This document shows, piece by piece, positions 47,632-58,665 of a stretch of DNA of 64,000 bases (position 1 is its first letter; the number at the start of each line of letters is the position of its first letter). The notes beneath the pieces are model-generated. The model was not told the origin of the DNA. It did not search any database and saw nothing but the letters and a program-made list of their open reading frames with translations. This DNA comes from Paramecium pentaurelia (lineage: Eukaryota > Ciliophora > Oligohymenophorea > Peniculida > Parameciidae): the NCBI GenBank assembly GCA_905183005.1, contig CAJJDO010000002.1:844656-908655 (forward strand), given 5' to 3'. The translations under genes were made by a program, and so were the position numbers.

Positions 47632-48722
47632 TCATCCAAATTATGTAGATGGATTTGATTCATTTTACTTTTTTTCTTCATCATCTTCTTAAATAGGCTA
47701 TTCATTATCACCCTCTTTTTAATTCATTTCTTTTTGTAATTCAGAAATTACTAAAGATGATCTAAATTATTAAGGACTTCCTTATAATGTTAATCTAAAA
47801 TTTATTATATCAAAAAACTTTGCAGGAGGTGTTTCTACAGATTGAAGTTCTCTTACATCAACACTAGGTTCTAATTAATCTTAATAATTTGAAATTTTCT
47901 TAAAATCAGGTCTCTCTGAAAAATATTTCAATAAAATACATTTTTCAAATCTTTCAATAGTCTATAAATAAATAAATAAATAAATATAATACAGAATGAT
48001 TTATTTAATTGATATGATTCTAAAATAAATAGAATGTAATTGCTACAAATCCTGTTGAAATGAATGATAATGATTATTGAATAAGAGTAAAAAAGATAAT
48101 TAAAACAATAAGATAGTTTTGATTTTTCATTTACATAGGAAATATTAAAAATAAACTTTATCCATTTGGAGCAGTCAAACATCTAAAATATATTTAAATT
48201 AGTTTACTCTTAAATGACACAGAAAATATAATAATTCCATAATCCATACGCTTTAATTGAATAAAATGGTGAGTAAATAAACGATAATATCCATTACAGT
48301 ATAACACATATAAACTATATGAATTATATAGAATATATATACTTGAGTGAGACATCCTAATAAAAGTATTAAAATAATGAAAATAGCAGATGAATACTTT
48401 GATTCTAAATCTTCAAATTTTTTATATACACAAATAATAGCAAGCAATAAATCAATGGTATAATCTATCATATTTATTAAATAGATTTACAATGAACAAA
48501 TTGTGAAAAGAATAATCTCTAAATTTAAAATGGTATTGTTTATTGTGGAGAATTACTGAATAAATCAAAAGCAAAATTGCTCAATAAATCAATAAAACCA
48601 AACAACCAAGAAATTCCAATTACAAGTTTAGTACCAAATAAAAGTTATTGCCACCATACTCTTAAAAATTATTCCAAATTGGCTTTTGCAATTTTATTAT
48701 TGTCTTATTATTCTGAATTCAT
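47632..48722 (-). CDS. Rhomboid-like (probably inactive) multi-pass membrane protein
   Basis: 326 aa after introns of 26, 28, 25 and 31 nt. About six TM segments. The pattern at the N-terminal half fits the rhomboid fold: basic cytosolic start, TM1 (GTKLVIGISWLFGFIDLL), a luminal loop ending IQRLFFSQFVHYYTIDLLL, then LESKYSSAIFIILILLLG. The catalytic GxSG serine motif is absent (the equivalent area reads SPFYSIKAYGLWNYY), so it is most like rhomboid pseudoproteases such as UBAC2 or derlins that work in ER quality control. The C-terminal tail is acidic/polar and no UBA domain is obvious. Extending the start to 48722 restores the first TM helix. Confidence 0.65.
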
Positions 48723-49107
48723 ATACTTATAAAAATAATATTGAAGAATAATATTAAAATTCAGTTTGTTAACAAAATATATTTCTAATTCACTGTTCAA
48801 ATCTAAACACAATATTTATAATAATTAGAAATCAGAATTTTCTAAATAATGAAATAGATATCTATAATAATATGTCTAATTTGTTAAAAATGAATAAAAA
48901 ATTCAAATATTTTTTCTAAATTTTTTTATTAATTCTTGATAAGAAGGGATCTAGAATGATAATTTAATAAATTTAGTTTGATTGGTTGAGTTTGATTTCA
49001 TTTATTTGTAATGTTATAACTTTTGTAAAACATATTAAAAATTTATTTATGCTATCTAGATTGTGTGCATAGAAATTTACTACATAAATCCATGGAGTTC
49101 CAATTAA
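48723..49107. other. Divergent promoter region (rhomboid-like / RRM gene)
   Basis: AT-rich spacer between divergent starts; no gene or RNA recognised. Confidence 0.4.
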
Positions 49108-50781
49108 ATGTAATTGTTTGATCAAAATGTTTTAGTATTGGAAGCAATGAAATTTGACATACCAAAAGTATCAGAGGAACGATATAAAAATATAAGAACT
49201 CTTACATGTTATCTATAAGATCGATTACATGATAGTTAATTGATGGACTTTGTTAGAGAAGTTTAATTGATAAAAGAGAAGGTATTGATGTATTTTAATA
49301 TTTGTTTAGGAGTATACTAATACTTTACAATTGAAATCTAGTATTTTTAGACTTTTTAATTAGTGTAAGATTTTATTGTTATTTTCAGACCAAGTATTAG
49401 ATCTTGTACCATTGGCTTTAAGAATTGATCTATAAGAATTGTAGCCTGAGCATTTTTATGATGATTTTGACAGAATAGAAACAGAGATCAAAAGTGAATA
49501 TACTTGTTTTGTACAAAATAGAGCAAGTTTATTTTAACCATAGAATAAAAGTCTAACTGATTTCATTTAATATAAACGTAAACATCATAAATTGAAAATT
49601 GAATAAGATGAAAAAGTTCCTGCTTTTTCATAAATAATTGATGATAGTTTGATAAATACTTTATTACCAAAATAGGAAATGGATTCATATGAAGCAAATA
49701 GCAAAGAGATAGTTTAAAATCAATTAGTATTGGCCAGAAATTCTAGATTAATGAACAAACATATAAAATAGAAAGATGAGAGTGAACTTAGAACTCCTTT
49801 ATAATTAAAATAGATTGATAATGTAGAGGGAATCAAGGAAACTAATTAAGTCTGTTTATATAACTTACCTTATATATTGGATGAGAAATTTAAATAGGAT
49901 TGTAAAGAATATTTTGAATAAAGATTTGGTGAGATAGAGTCAATAGAATATTTTGAGTATTGTAATTTCAAAAAGCAAATAGATTAAATAGCAACAAATA
50001 AATCTAATGAGAATAAGGATTTCTATTAAAGTTTAGATTAATTGAGTTCTACAAAGAAATTATTGGAGAGAGTAAAAGTGAATAAGAATAAGAAATTATA
50101 TAAATCATATGCTATTATTAACTTTAAAAATAAGGAATCTAAATAGAATGCTCTTTATTAAGATTTGAGAATATTTGGAATTAAATTTAAAGATTTATAA
50201 TTAAGAATTGATGATGCTGATCATAAGAAACTTTTGTATATAAATAATTTATCAAAATTTTCAAATGTGAAATATTTTGTCGAATTCTTAAAGTTGCATT
50301 TAGGTATTTAATTTGAACCACTTGATGAAAGAATATAATTATAGAATAATATAGTATGTTTAATTTTAAAAGACTTTTAAGAAACAAAGGAAGCATTTGA
50401 TAAGTTAAATAGTTTAACATTTTCAGTAAAGTTATTTAATATTAATAGAGATTTAAAATGAATGCATTTCATTATCCTGATGGTTTGAAATATATGGGTA
50501 GTAGAATAGCAGAACATTTTAATAGTAATACAGCCCTTTTGATTTTGGATTAGAATTTGTAAAAATTAAGATTTGAAATGGATCAATATTGGAAGGAAGT
50601 ACAATAAGAGAAATAAGAAAGAGAGATTGTTACAAAAGAGTCTTAATAACCTATTAGATAAGAGATTCATTCAACAGATATGCAATAATGCATAATAGAA
50701 ATGATTGAAGAATCTTATCAAGAGGAGGAATTTTAATTAGAGCTCTTTGGTTTGGTTTGGGATGAAGAAGCTCAATACTGA
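49108..50781 (+). CDS. RNA-binding protein with RRM-like domains
   Basis: About 540 aa after introns of 28 nt (near 49280) and 23 nt (near 50426). The N-terminal ~270 residues are helical and of unknown fold. Around residues 330-450 two RRM-like repeats are suggested: KSYAIINFKNKESKQNALYQ...FKDLQLRID, then KLLYINNLSKFSNVKYFVEF...VCLILKDFQETKEAFDKLNS. Ignoring the second intron would make the gene stop at 50461 with an ATGA overlap to a second ORF; splicing it joins the two in phase, so one gene is preferred. The C-terminus is acidic/Gln-rich. RNP1/RNP2 consensus is weak, so RNA binding is inferred. Confidence 0.65.
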
Positions 50782-50852
50782 TTATAAATATTAGCAAGAA
50801 TTTTTTGTTTATAAATTTATTTAATTAAATTATATAAAAATGTATTATAAAA

Positions 50853-53800
50853 ATGTCAGATTTTGAATTTCCAGGTACTTTAGGAGATTATAAAGGAGAA
50901 GATCAAACAAAGAATAAGACTACTGCATAAATATATAAGTATTTGACAACTGTGAGTACAAATTTAATAGATGAACCAGAAAAATTGAATGAGTGTACAA
51001 CATGGTTAGATTTTGTGTACTTTTCAATAAAAAATGGAAATACTACTTAATAAATAAATAATGTTCTTTCAGATATATTGAAGAATCAATTAGATAAAGC
51101 ATATTTAGGAACATTGAAATTAGGATCAGAAAGAATAACAGTTTTTTTGGCTTGTTGTTATTTATGTTGGCATAATTAGATTGAATAATAGGAACATATA
51201 AAAGTATTAAAAAGTTTTGTAAAATATATAAAAACAAGCAAATTAATATAGGAATGTTTTTCTATGGTAATGTCAGTAGCAACATCAAATTGTTAGAGTG
51301 TAATAGCACATTAAATAGTAGCATTTTTATTAAGTTAAAACAATGAACATTATTTTAATAATTTAGTAGTTGCTTTTTCTGCATAGAATATAAATTGTGT
51401 TCCATTATTGAGAAGATTAAATAGATAGAAATTAGAGAATGAAGATGAAGATACTTAAATGAGATTTTAAGAATTATTACCAACATCAAATTCAACATTT
51501 ATTGAATGTGTAATATTGGAATATTTAACTACAATTAAACCATTATATGCAAAAACAAGTAGAGAAGTATTACTTTAGATGGTGAAATATTTACCAGACT
51601 TTTTTACTTAGAATAATATTCTACATACATTATTAAAATTATATGATAAAGAATAATGGATGATTAGAAATACAGTAACAATGACTTTAGGAGAATTATT
51701 ACGTTAATCAGTATTTATGGAAGATGTAGAAGAGAAATTATTATAATTATTATTATTGAGAACACATGATTCACATGTTCATGGAAGATCATGTGTATTA
51801 TATGCATTAAAAGAATTAATAAGTTCAAGATCAGTTAAATTGAATGCTGAGATATTATATAAAGCAGTTGAAAGATTGAAAGATAAAAGTAGTTCAGCAA
51901 GAAGAGCAGCCATATCATTATTAGATTCAATTATAAAAGCTTATTCTAAATAATATGGAATAATGACTTTTAAATCATCATAATTAGAAAAAAATAGGAA
52001 ATTATTGGAATTAGAAAAATAGAAACTTATAGAAGATTGTTAAAATTTATAAGAATAATTAAATAGAAATCAAATTGATATTAAATATTATTTGGATAAT
52101 TTAGAATCATAATTAAATTCTTGTAGAGATAAAGAATAAAAATTAAAGGCATAATAAGTATTTTAGAATTAGATATCTATAGCTATGCCTGATCTTATTA
52201 AAATTGCACTAAGTAATATTCATACAGAAAGTAAATGTGTTTTGTAAGTATTTACTACATTAATGATCAATCATCAAGAAGGTATGATTGAATATGTTAA
52301 ATAAATTTTAGTATTAGTTTATTAAACAGAATTATAAGAAGATTTGAACAAACTTATTTTTAATTCTTTTGTTAGAAATTATTCCAAATTAATTAAATTG
52401 ATAGAAATTTGTGATATGTTAGAGATAACTTGTTTAGAATAATTATTTAAATCATTTAAATAGAAGAATCTATAACTTAAAACAGCAGATGTTTGGGATA
52501 AAGCATGGGATTATTTAAAATAATCAAAATATATATTACCTAATCTTAGATTAATTAGATTTATTGGAATTATGGATGATGCTTTATTATATGATAAATT
52601 ATGTTATTTATTAAGACATTTAAAAGATACAAAATAATTTAGTGAAATTACTGAAATTATATTAATTATATAAGAAATACCTGTTGAGGATGTTCATCAA
52701 ATATATATTAAGGAAATTATTAAATCATTATAAAATTATGATGGAAGTGATTTAGAATGGTTTAGAGCATGTGACACTTTCATAAGATTCACAGTTGAAA
52801 AAATATAGAAACCAGAAATTACATTATTAGAATTCTTGAATTCTATTCCAATTACAAATATACCTTAATTGATGTTTGCAAGTAGTACTATAGGATTAAA
52901 ATTATATGTATATAGTGAAAAGATGATTAAATAATATAGAAAGGAGAAGACTCAACCTTTAGATGAAATGGATTAAATGGATAATAGTATATAAGAACAT
53001 ATGGATGGTAAAATTAAAGAATTATAAGATTTATTTGAAAAAATGGGAGATCTTAGTGAATATAGTTCTAGTGCTGAAGCTATATGTAAAAATATGATTA
53101 CAGATTCATATAAAGAAAGAAATTTAATGATAGATTAAATTAGTGTCATGTCTTTATTATAATTCATGATCATATCTAAATCATGTACAGTCAGAAATAT
53201 CAAAACTATTATGGAAATCTTAGATTGTCAATAAGTCTAATCTATTATTAAATGTAATATAATTACTATGTTAAGTGATATCTATTATAGATACTCAGAT
53301 CTAATTGATATTAATAAAGTCTTATAGAAGATGGATGATAAAGTACTCAAAGTAAGAAGAACTGCAATTATTATAGTATCTCATTTGATGTTAATGGAAT
53401 TATTAAGAATTGATGCTTCTTAAATTGCTAAACACATTAATGATTAAGATTAAACCATTAAAAAACATTCCAAAATCTTTTTTGTTGAATTATACAAAAA
53501 GGATAGTTAAAAGTTTTATTAGGTTTTACCTGATCTAATTACTTCAATGGCTCATAATTATTAAGTTTCAGAAGAAGATTTTAAAATATTTGCTAAAGAA
53601 ATTATTCCATTAGTTTAAAAAGATAAACTTTAAGAATAAATACTTGAGAAATTCTTAAATAGATTTGATATCTTTGATAGAGAAGCATCATTAAAAAATA
53701 GAAGCATTTTGTAAAGAGTTCAAGAAGCCAAAGAAGATATTATTCCTTATAATCCTGTATAGTTAACAGCTGAAAGAGAATGTGTTTATCTATCTTATTG

Positions 53801-54215
53801 TTTACTTTATCTTAAATTTCATCTTGAAAATCTCAGATTATTAGTAACCAATTTTCCATAATATAAAAAAGTACTTAAAAATCCAATCATCTTAGAATAA
53901 TTTAAATAGATTTATTAAAAATGTAGAAAAGCAGCATCATCTTGTAAAATGAATGCAAGAAAAACAGAGGCCATATAATAATCACATGAATTTTCTTAAT
54001 TATTAACCATTTTTAAAACAAACTTAGATTCTGTAGATCCTTAATTAGAAAGACTTCATTTATAATAACATAATCAATAATAATAATCTAATTAATAATA
54101 AGTAAATAAACCCAAAAAGATTTAAACTTAATATAGACCTCCTAAAAAGAACACCAAATAATAAATAAGAATTCCAGATTCTGATGATAGTAGTAGTATG
54201 GAATTAGAATATTGA
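50853..54215 (+). CDS. NCAPD2: Condensin complex subunit 1 (CAP-D2 / NCAPD2-like)
   Basis: Intronless frame of 1,120 aa made of HEAT repeats. The N-terminal half shows CND1-type helices (VTMTLGELLRQSVFMEDVEE, SARRAAISLLDSIIKAYSK); a coiled insertion follows; the C-terminal half has the Cnd1 core (KVRRTAIIIVSHLMLMELLR, FFVELYKKDSQKFYQVLPDL, FLNRFD). The extreme C-terminus is basic then Ser/Asp-rich (IPDSDDSSSMELEY). As a HEAT subunit of condensin it binds DNA and the SMC/kleisin core to compact chromosomes. In ciliates condensin subunits are often duplicated for micronuclear and macronuclear division; which nucleus this serves is unknown. NCAPD3 is the alternative. Confidence 0.85.
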
Positions 54216-54427
54216 TTCAATCATTTTATATCAAGGAATTTTTAAACAATTTATTTTTATTAAATCTAATTATATTATATTTATTTTCTATATTAAGTTT
54301 TAAAACTTAAAAATAAATAAGTATAATAATAAAAATAATTTGAATAAAATATAAAATATCAAAAATATATTTAGAATATAGAATATTTTGTTTTGATATA
54401 TATATTAAATAATTAAAATTTATTAAA

Positions 54428-55396
54428 TCAAATCATTACACTAAATGCATTCAAATAATCTAATAACAAAGTTGAATAATTTTGTTAGAGTGCTTAAAGA
54501 TCTAAAAATAAGATTTCTTATTCATCACTTTGACATTTAAACCATAATTCATTTTAAATCAGATTGTGAGATTGTATAAATTCAATAGGAACTTTTTAAT
54601 TAAAAACTCTGTGTTAGAATTATTGATTACGATAGACATTTTACTATGTTGAAAATCCTTCAGTTTAAGTATAATCTGATATTAATTTAATAGGTTAAGA
54701 AGGTTCAAACTTATCATTAATTTCTGTAAATCTTAACATATTTACTTCTTTCTCTTTCTATCTTTACTCAAATATAATCTCATTTAAATAATCCTTTTCA
54801 ACTTTATATTTACTTTTATAAGTATTGATTTTAATTGGATTAAACTATTATTATCTAATATGCATCATTCGATTGAAATCAAGAGTTTGTGATACTTTCT
54901 AAACTTTAAATCTATTTAGATCTTTAGATTCATTTTATTTAATTGGTTTAAAATTCACACTTACTATTTAAACATCATCATCATCATCATCATTTATTTA
55001 AAAGGTTTCCTTTTTTTAAACAATTTCATCAGTATCTAACTCTATATTTATAATTTCAGCCTCTTTTATTAATACTTAAGTGAATCTGTTTCTAATATGT
55101 ACTCTTATTGGTTCATCTGGTTTTTTAGGTTATTTAACTTTCTCTACTTTCTTTGCTATTAATTTGTAATAATTTTTATATGCTAAATATCTTTCGAATC
55201 GACTATATAAATATATATAAAGTAATAAATACCCAATTAAAAGTAAGGATGCTGCACTGAAACTAGAAATAGGTTCCCAAGTATGATGTTTTTTATCATA
55301 TCCAAGCCATTTAACAGCATAATCTACTATATTTCCTTTATCTAATCTTTTACCGAAGACATATTCTACTTCATAATGTTCTTCGTTATTGTCCAT
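54428..55396 (-). CDS. Chromodomain protein (HP1-like)
   Basis: 312 aa after one 30-nt intron. The N-terminal chromodomain is textbook: EEHYEVEYVFGKRLDKGNIV then DYAVKWLGYDKKHHTWEP, with the aromatic cage residues Tyr, Trp and Trp in place, so it should bind methylated H3K9 or H3K27. A polar hinge with an Asp7 run follows. The last ~60 residues (KVPIEFIQSHNLIQNELWF...LDLQALQQNYSTLLLDYL) resemble a chromoshadow-like fold, supporting HP1 kinship. In ciliates such proteins mark heterochromatin and DNA slated for elimination. Confidence 0.85.
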
Positions 55397-55477
55397 ATTT
55401 AATAATTGTGTTAATATTTAAGATGGTGATGATTATCAAATTTTAGCATACATAATAAATATCATTAAAAAAAAGTA

Positions 55478-55568
55478 TCATTATTTTTTTAAGAATTATA
55501 AAATTGACGTTAAACCTTTTTATTTACTTTTTGATTTTGAATTTACATTACTTTATTAATTACTATTA

Positions 55569-55610
<42 letters not shown>

Positions 55611-57070
55611 TTATATTTTCTTTTCTTTGGATTCATTTCTTTGTCTAAATTTTCAGCTATATGAAAATCATCATGGGCTTCTTTATCTTTTTTCATTATC
55701 TCTTGTCCACAAATTTAACAACTATAATAATCATCAGGAGATATCATTTTTTCTTACATTTCTGCTAATTTTGCTTATTTCTCATACTCTTATTATTCTA
55801 AAGTCTTTTTAAAAAACATTGTAATAGGATTCTATATACCTTGAATCATAGGTTTAAAGTATCTACAACTTATTCCAATATGAATTAAAGGAAATAATTC
55901 ATTATCCTAAATTTAATTTAAAATAGAAAGAACTCTTTCTTCTATGGTTAATCTAAAACTTTCAATAGGTAAAGTAAGATAAATAGGTTCACTTTTTTAA
56001 TGTGATCCTTTTTCAACATTATGATAATGAATAACTAAAACAGATGGTACTAGATTGGAATCCTCATAATAATCAGTTACTCTCATAGTAATATCATGTA
56101 TAATAAGTTCTAGAGACTGTATAATGACTTCTCTTGAAGAAGTCTTCTTTATATTTTTTAATGATAAAATAGATTTATTTTTTAAATCTACTTCTTTTTT
56201 GACTAGTTCATCATCATATCCTCTTAATTTATCATAAATATATTAAGCTTTATCTCCAAATAAAGATTAAAGTTCATAAATTGATAAAGATTAAGCTTAT
56301 CCAACTGTTTTTAATCCACTTTCAAGAAGTGTTTCTTATACTTTACCTCCAAATCCTCTAATTTTTTTAATACTTATATTAGATATACATTCAGGTAGCA
56401 TACATTCCAAAATGATAGTTTATTTATTGGGTTTGTTAGTAGCTGATGCTAATTTAGCTAACATTTTATTAAATGAAATTCCTGCACTACATTTATATTT
56501 TGTTTCTTAATAAATAGCATCTCTAATATTCTAACATAATAAAGATGCTCTCATTAATAAATAATCTTATTCTGTTAATTAATATTCATCAGGTAGTTCT
56601 TTCATTAAATGTCCATAGAATTGCTATGTCTCTATGTTTTCTAATTCTTTCTCACTAATTTAAATATATCCTTCATCTGTTCCTCCCTTTTCAACACAAT
56701 TGCAAAATCTTTTAATTGTTGCAAATATCAATTTGCTCTCTTATCTATAATATCGAAGACTCACTTTCTCTTCATATTGATTATGTTAAATGTATTTATC
56801 TTTTAGTGTTGAGAATACCATCTTGCCATCAATAACTTTGAATGTTTCCACATGAGGCAACATAACATTAGGACATAATTTCATTGCCTCTTCACTTAAC
56901 ATTCCCCTTTTTATACCTGCATCTCTGGCGGGATAATTAATTGCTATTAAACTATTCCATTATCTAGCACAAACAGGTTGATCTTCTGGAATATTCAACA
57001 ACTTTTATTCTGCTTATGCATAATAAGCATCCATATCTATATGAATATATACTTAAAGCAAAGAATTCAT
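55478..57070 (-). CDS. POLH: DNA polymerase eta (Y-family, Rad30) with UBZ finger and PIP motifs
   Basis: Translesion polymerase, 530 aa, intronless. Catalytic palm: YIHIDMDAYYAQAEQ (first metal Asp), the finger motif YPARDAGIKRGM, KYKCSAGISFNKMLAKLASATNKPN and IRGFGGKVQETLLESG. Little-finger region follows, then a canonical PIP box QNPITMFFKK that would bind PCNA, a C2H2 ubiquitin-binding UBZ3-type finger (CQICGQEIMKKDKEAHDDFH), a run of 13 Gln encoded by TAA, and a C-terminal QKGLTSIL that resembles a second, weaker PIP. The usual catalytic SxE motif is less clear around residues 80-115. Rab11-like gene lies 32 nt upstream on the same strand. Confidence 0.92.
55571..55609 (-). repeat. (TAA)13 microsatellite encoding Gln13 in polymerase eta
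   Basis: A perfect TAA run read as glutamine, between the UBZ finger and the C-terminal peptide. The adjoining AAT/AGT codons give Asn/Ser. Confidence 0.95.
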
Positions 57071-57102
57071 AAATTTAAAACTAAAAAAAAATATATTATA
57101 TT

Positions 57103-57805
57103 TCAACAACATCCTTACTTTTTATTACCTGAGTTTGTAATTTCTAAATCTAATTTCTCTCCTTATAAATGTGACATCTAATCATATTTTTACAACTGTT
57201 TTGTTAGATTCTGATAAATTTCTAATTTATATAGAATTTAAAACATTGTATAATTTATGTAAAGGCTTAGTCTACATTAGTACCATCTTAAGCACTTGCT
57301 TCCATAAATGCTACCTTCTACATCTGAGCCAAATCTTGACCTGACTCTGTTCTTATTGCTCTTAAATGTTTCAAATCTGATTTGTTTCCTATAATCATTA
57401 TCACAATATCTTTATCTGCATTCTCCCTTACTTCCTATATCCATCGTTCAACAGCTTCAAAACTTTGTTTGTTTGTTATATCATATACTAGTACAGCCCC
57501 AATTGCTCCTCTATAATATGCAGAAGTAATTGCTCGGTAGCGTTCCTAAACTCTAATTTATGCACTTTACTTGTCCTGCTGTATCCCAAATTTATGCTTT
57601 GATAATCTTCCCAGAAATTGTAATTGATCGTGTAGCAAATTCAACTCCTATTGTAGTTTTAGAGTCTGGATTAAATTGGTTTTTTGTAAATCGTAGTAGT
57701 AGATTGGATTTTCCAACACCAGAATCACCTTTATCTATTTAATAAATCTTTACCTGATAGTACTATTTTAAATAAATAATCATAATCATCTTCAGCTTTG
57801 CTCAT
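57103..57805 (-). CDS. RAB11: Rab11-family small GTPase
   Basis: 209 aa after introns of 25, 25 and 23 nt. All G-motifs are present: GDSGVGKS (P-loop), TIGVEFATRSI (switch I), [20 protein letters not shown] (switch II), GNKSDL and EASAQDGTNVD in place of ETSAL. The C-terminus GCC, following the third intron, is the digeranylgeranylation signal. Rab11 controls recycling endosome and contractile-vacuole traffic. The second intron interrupts the DTAGQ/ERYR junction. Confidence 0.95.
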
Positions 57806-58148
57806 TTAATTAATATAGGATAATAAATATCAAAGTTGTGCCAATATTTTAGAAGTAAAAATTGCAAATTCAATTAACAATAAGTCTTTGAATCAATCTC
57901 ATAACATAAATCAAAGATTTTAGTGGAAATCAACTGAGATGATTCTGACTTATGATCTGAATAAACTATACATTTAATTAGATAATCAAAGACAATTAAT
58001 AGAAAAAAAGGTGAATTGATAGGATTTGGTTTATTCTGAAGAATCTTCAAATGTATGGATATCAATTTTGGTAGAATCATAGCTGTAAAACAAATTGACT
58101 TATGCTTTGTAGACAATTAAAGTTTGGAGTCATTTCGTTAACAAATTT
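57806..58148. other. Divergent promoter region (Rab11 / small helical gene)
   Basis: AT-rich spacer; a minus-strand open frame near 57874-58116 has no motif and is not supported. Confidence 0.35.
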
Positions 58149-58486
58149 ATGCATAAGAGCATATTTAAATAATATGGTTGTTAAGAAGATGATTAGAACT
58201 TCGTTCCCTCTTTGAATTTCCTGGAGGTAATTATGTTCTCTATTCTATACCAAAGGATTATCTAAATTTGTAGATTTTTATTGAAATATTATAGAACAAA
58301 GTGCATATAATCTTAATGGAACTCCTAATTGGAAGGCTGCTGAGGTAATTAATTAATAAGAGACTGGCAGATACTGAAATATTAGAAATCTAGGATGTAC
58401 TATTATTTGTATTATTTTAATTAGAGATTATAAAATTGTAATCTTATTTAACTGAACAATCATTGAAATGTTATTTCCTCTAATGA
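58149..58486 (+). CDS. Small helical protein, unknown function
   Basis: 102 aa if a 29-nt intron (about 58234-58262) is removed; the spliced length is exact. The remainder is hydrophobic-helical (VHIILMELLIGRLLRQL, DVLLFVLFQLEIIKLQ). No family recognised. An alternative reading of the same stretch (KFVDFY, IIEQSAYNLNGTPNW) in another frame also looks protein-like, so this could be the disrupted 5' part of the large gene that follows. Confidence 0.4.
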
Positions 58487-58665
58487 TAATAATACTGTTT
58501 ATCAACTTAAGGATTTTATAAATATATGACTATAGTTTGTTCATAAATAAAAGTAAATTTTGAATTTCAATAAAAAGTTTTCAAAAGGAGAATGAATTTT
58601 ATCATAATTCAAAAGTTTCGAAGAACAGAGTAAATTAAATTTATGTATTTCTTCTCATATTGATT

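Noticed and set aside
54963..54985. CAT/GAT trinucleotide run
   Set aside because: It encodes a short Asp run in the chromodomain protein hinge; common low complexity, not a separate feature.
55504..55812. Plus-strand ORF with a long run of Ile
   Set aside because: Antisense of the polymerase eta 3' end; the Ile run is the complement of the TAA polyglutamine tract.
57874..58116. Minus-strand 80-codon ORF between Rab11 and the next gene
   Set aside because: No motif or homologous feel; with one stop codon such frames are expected by chance in spacers.
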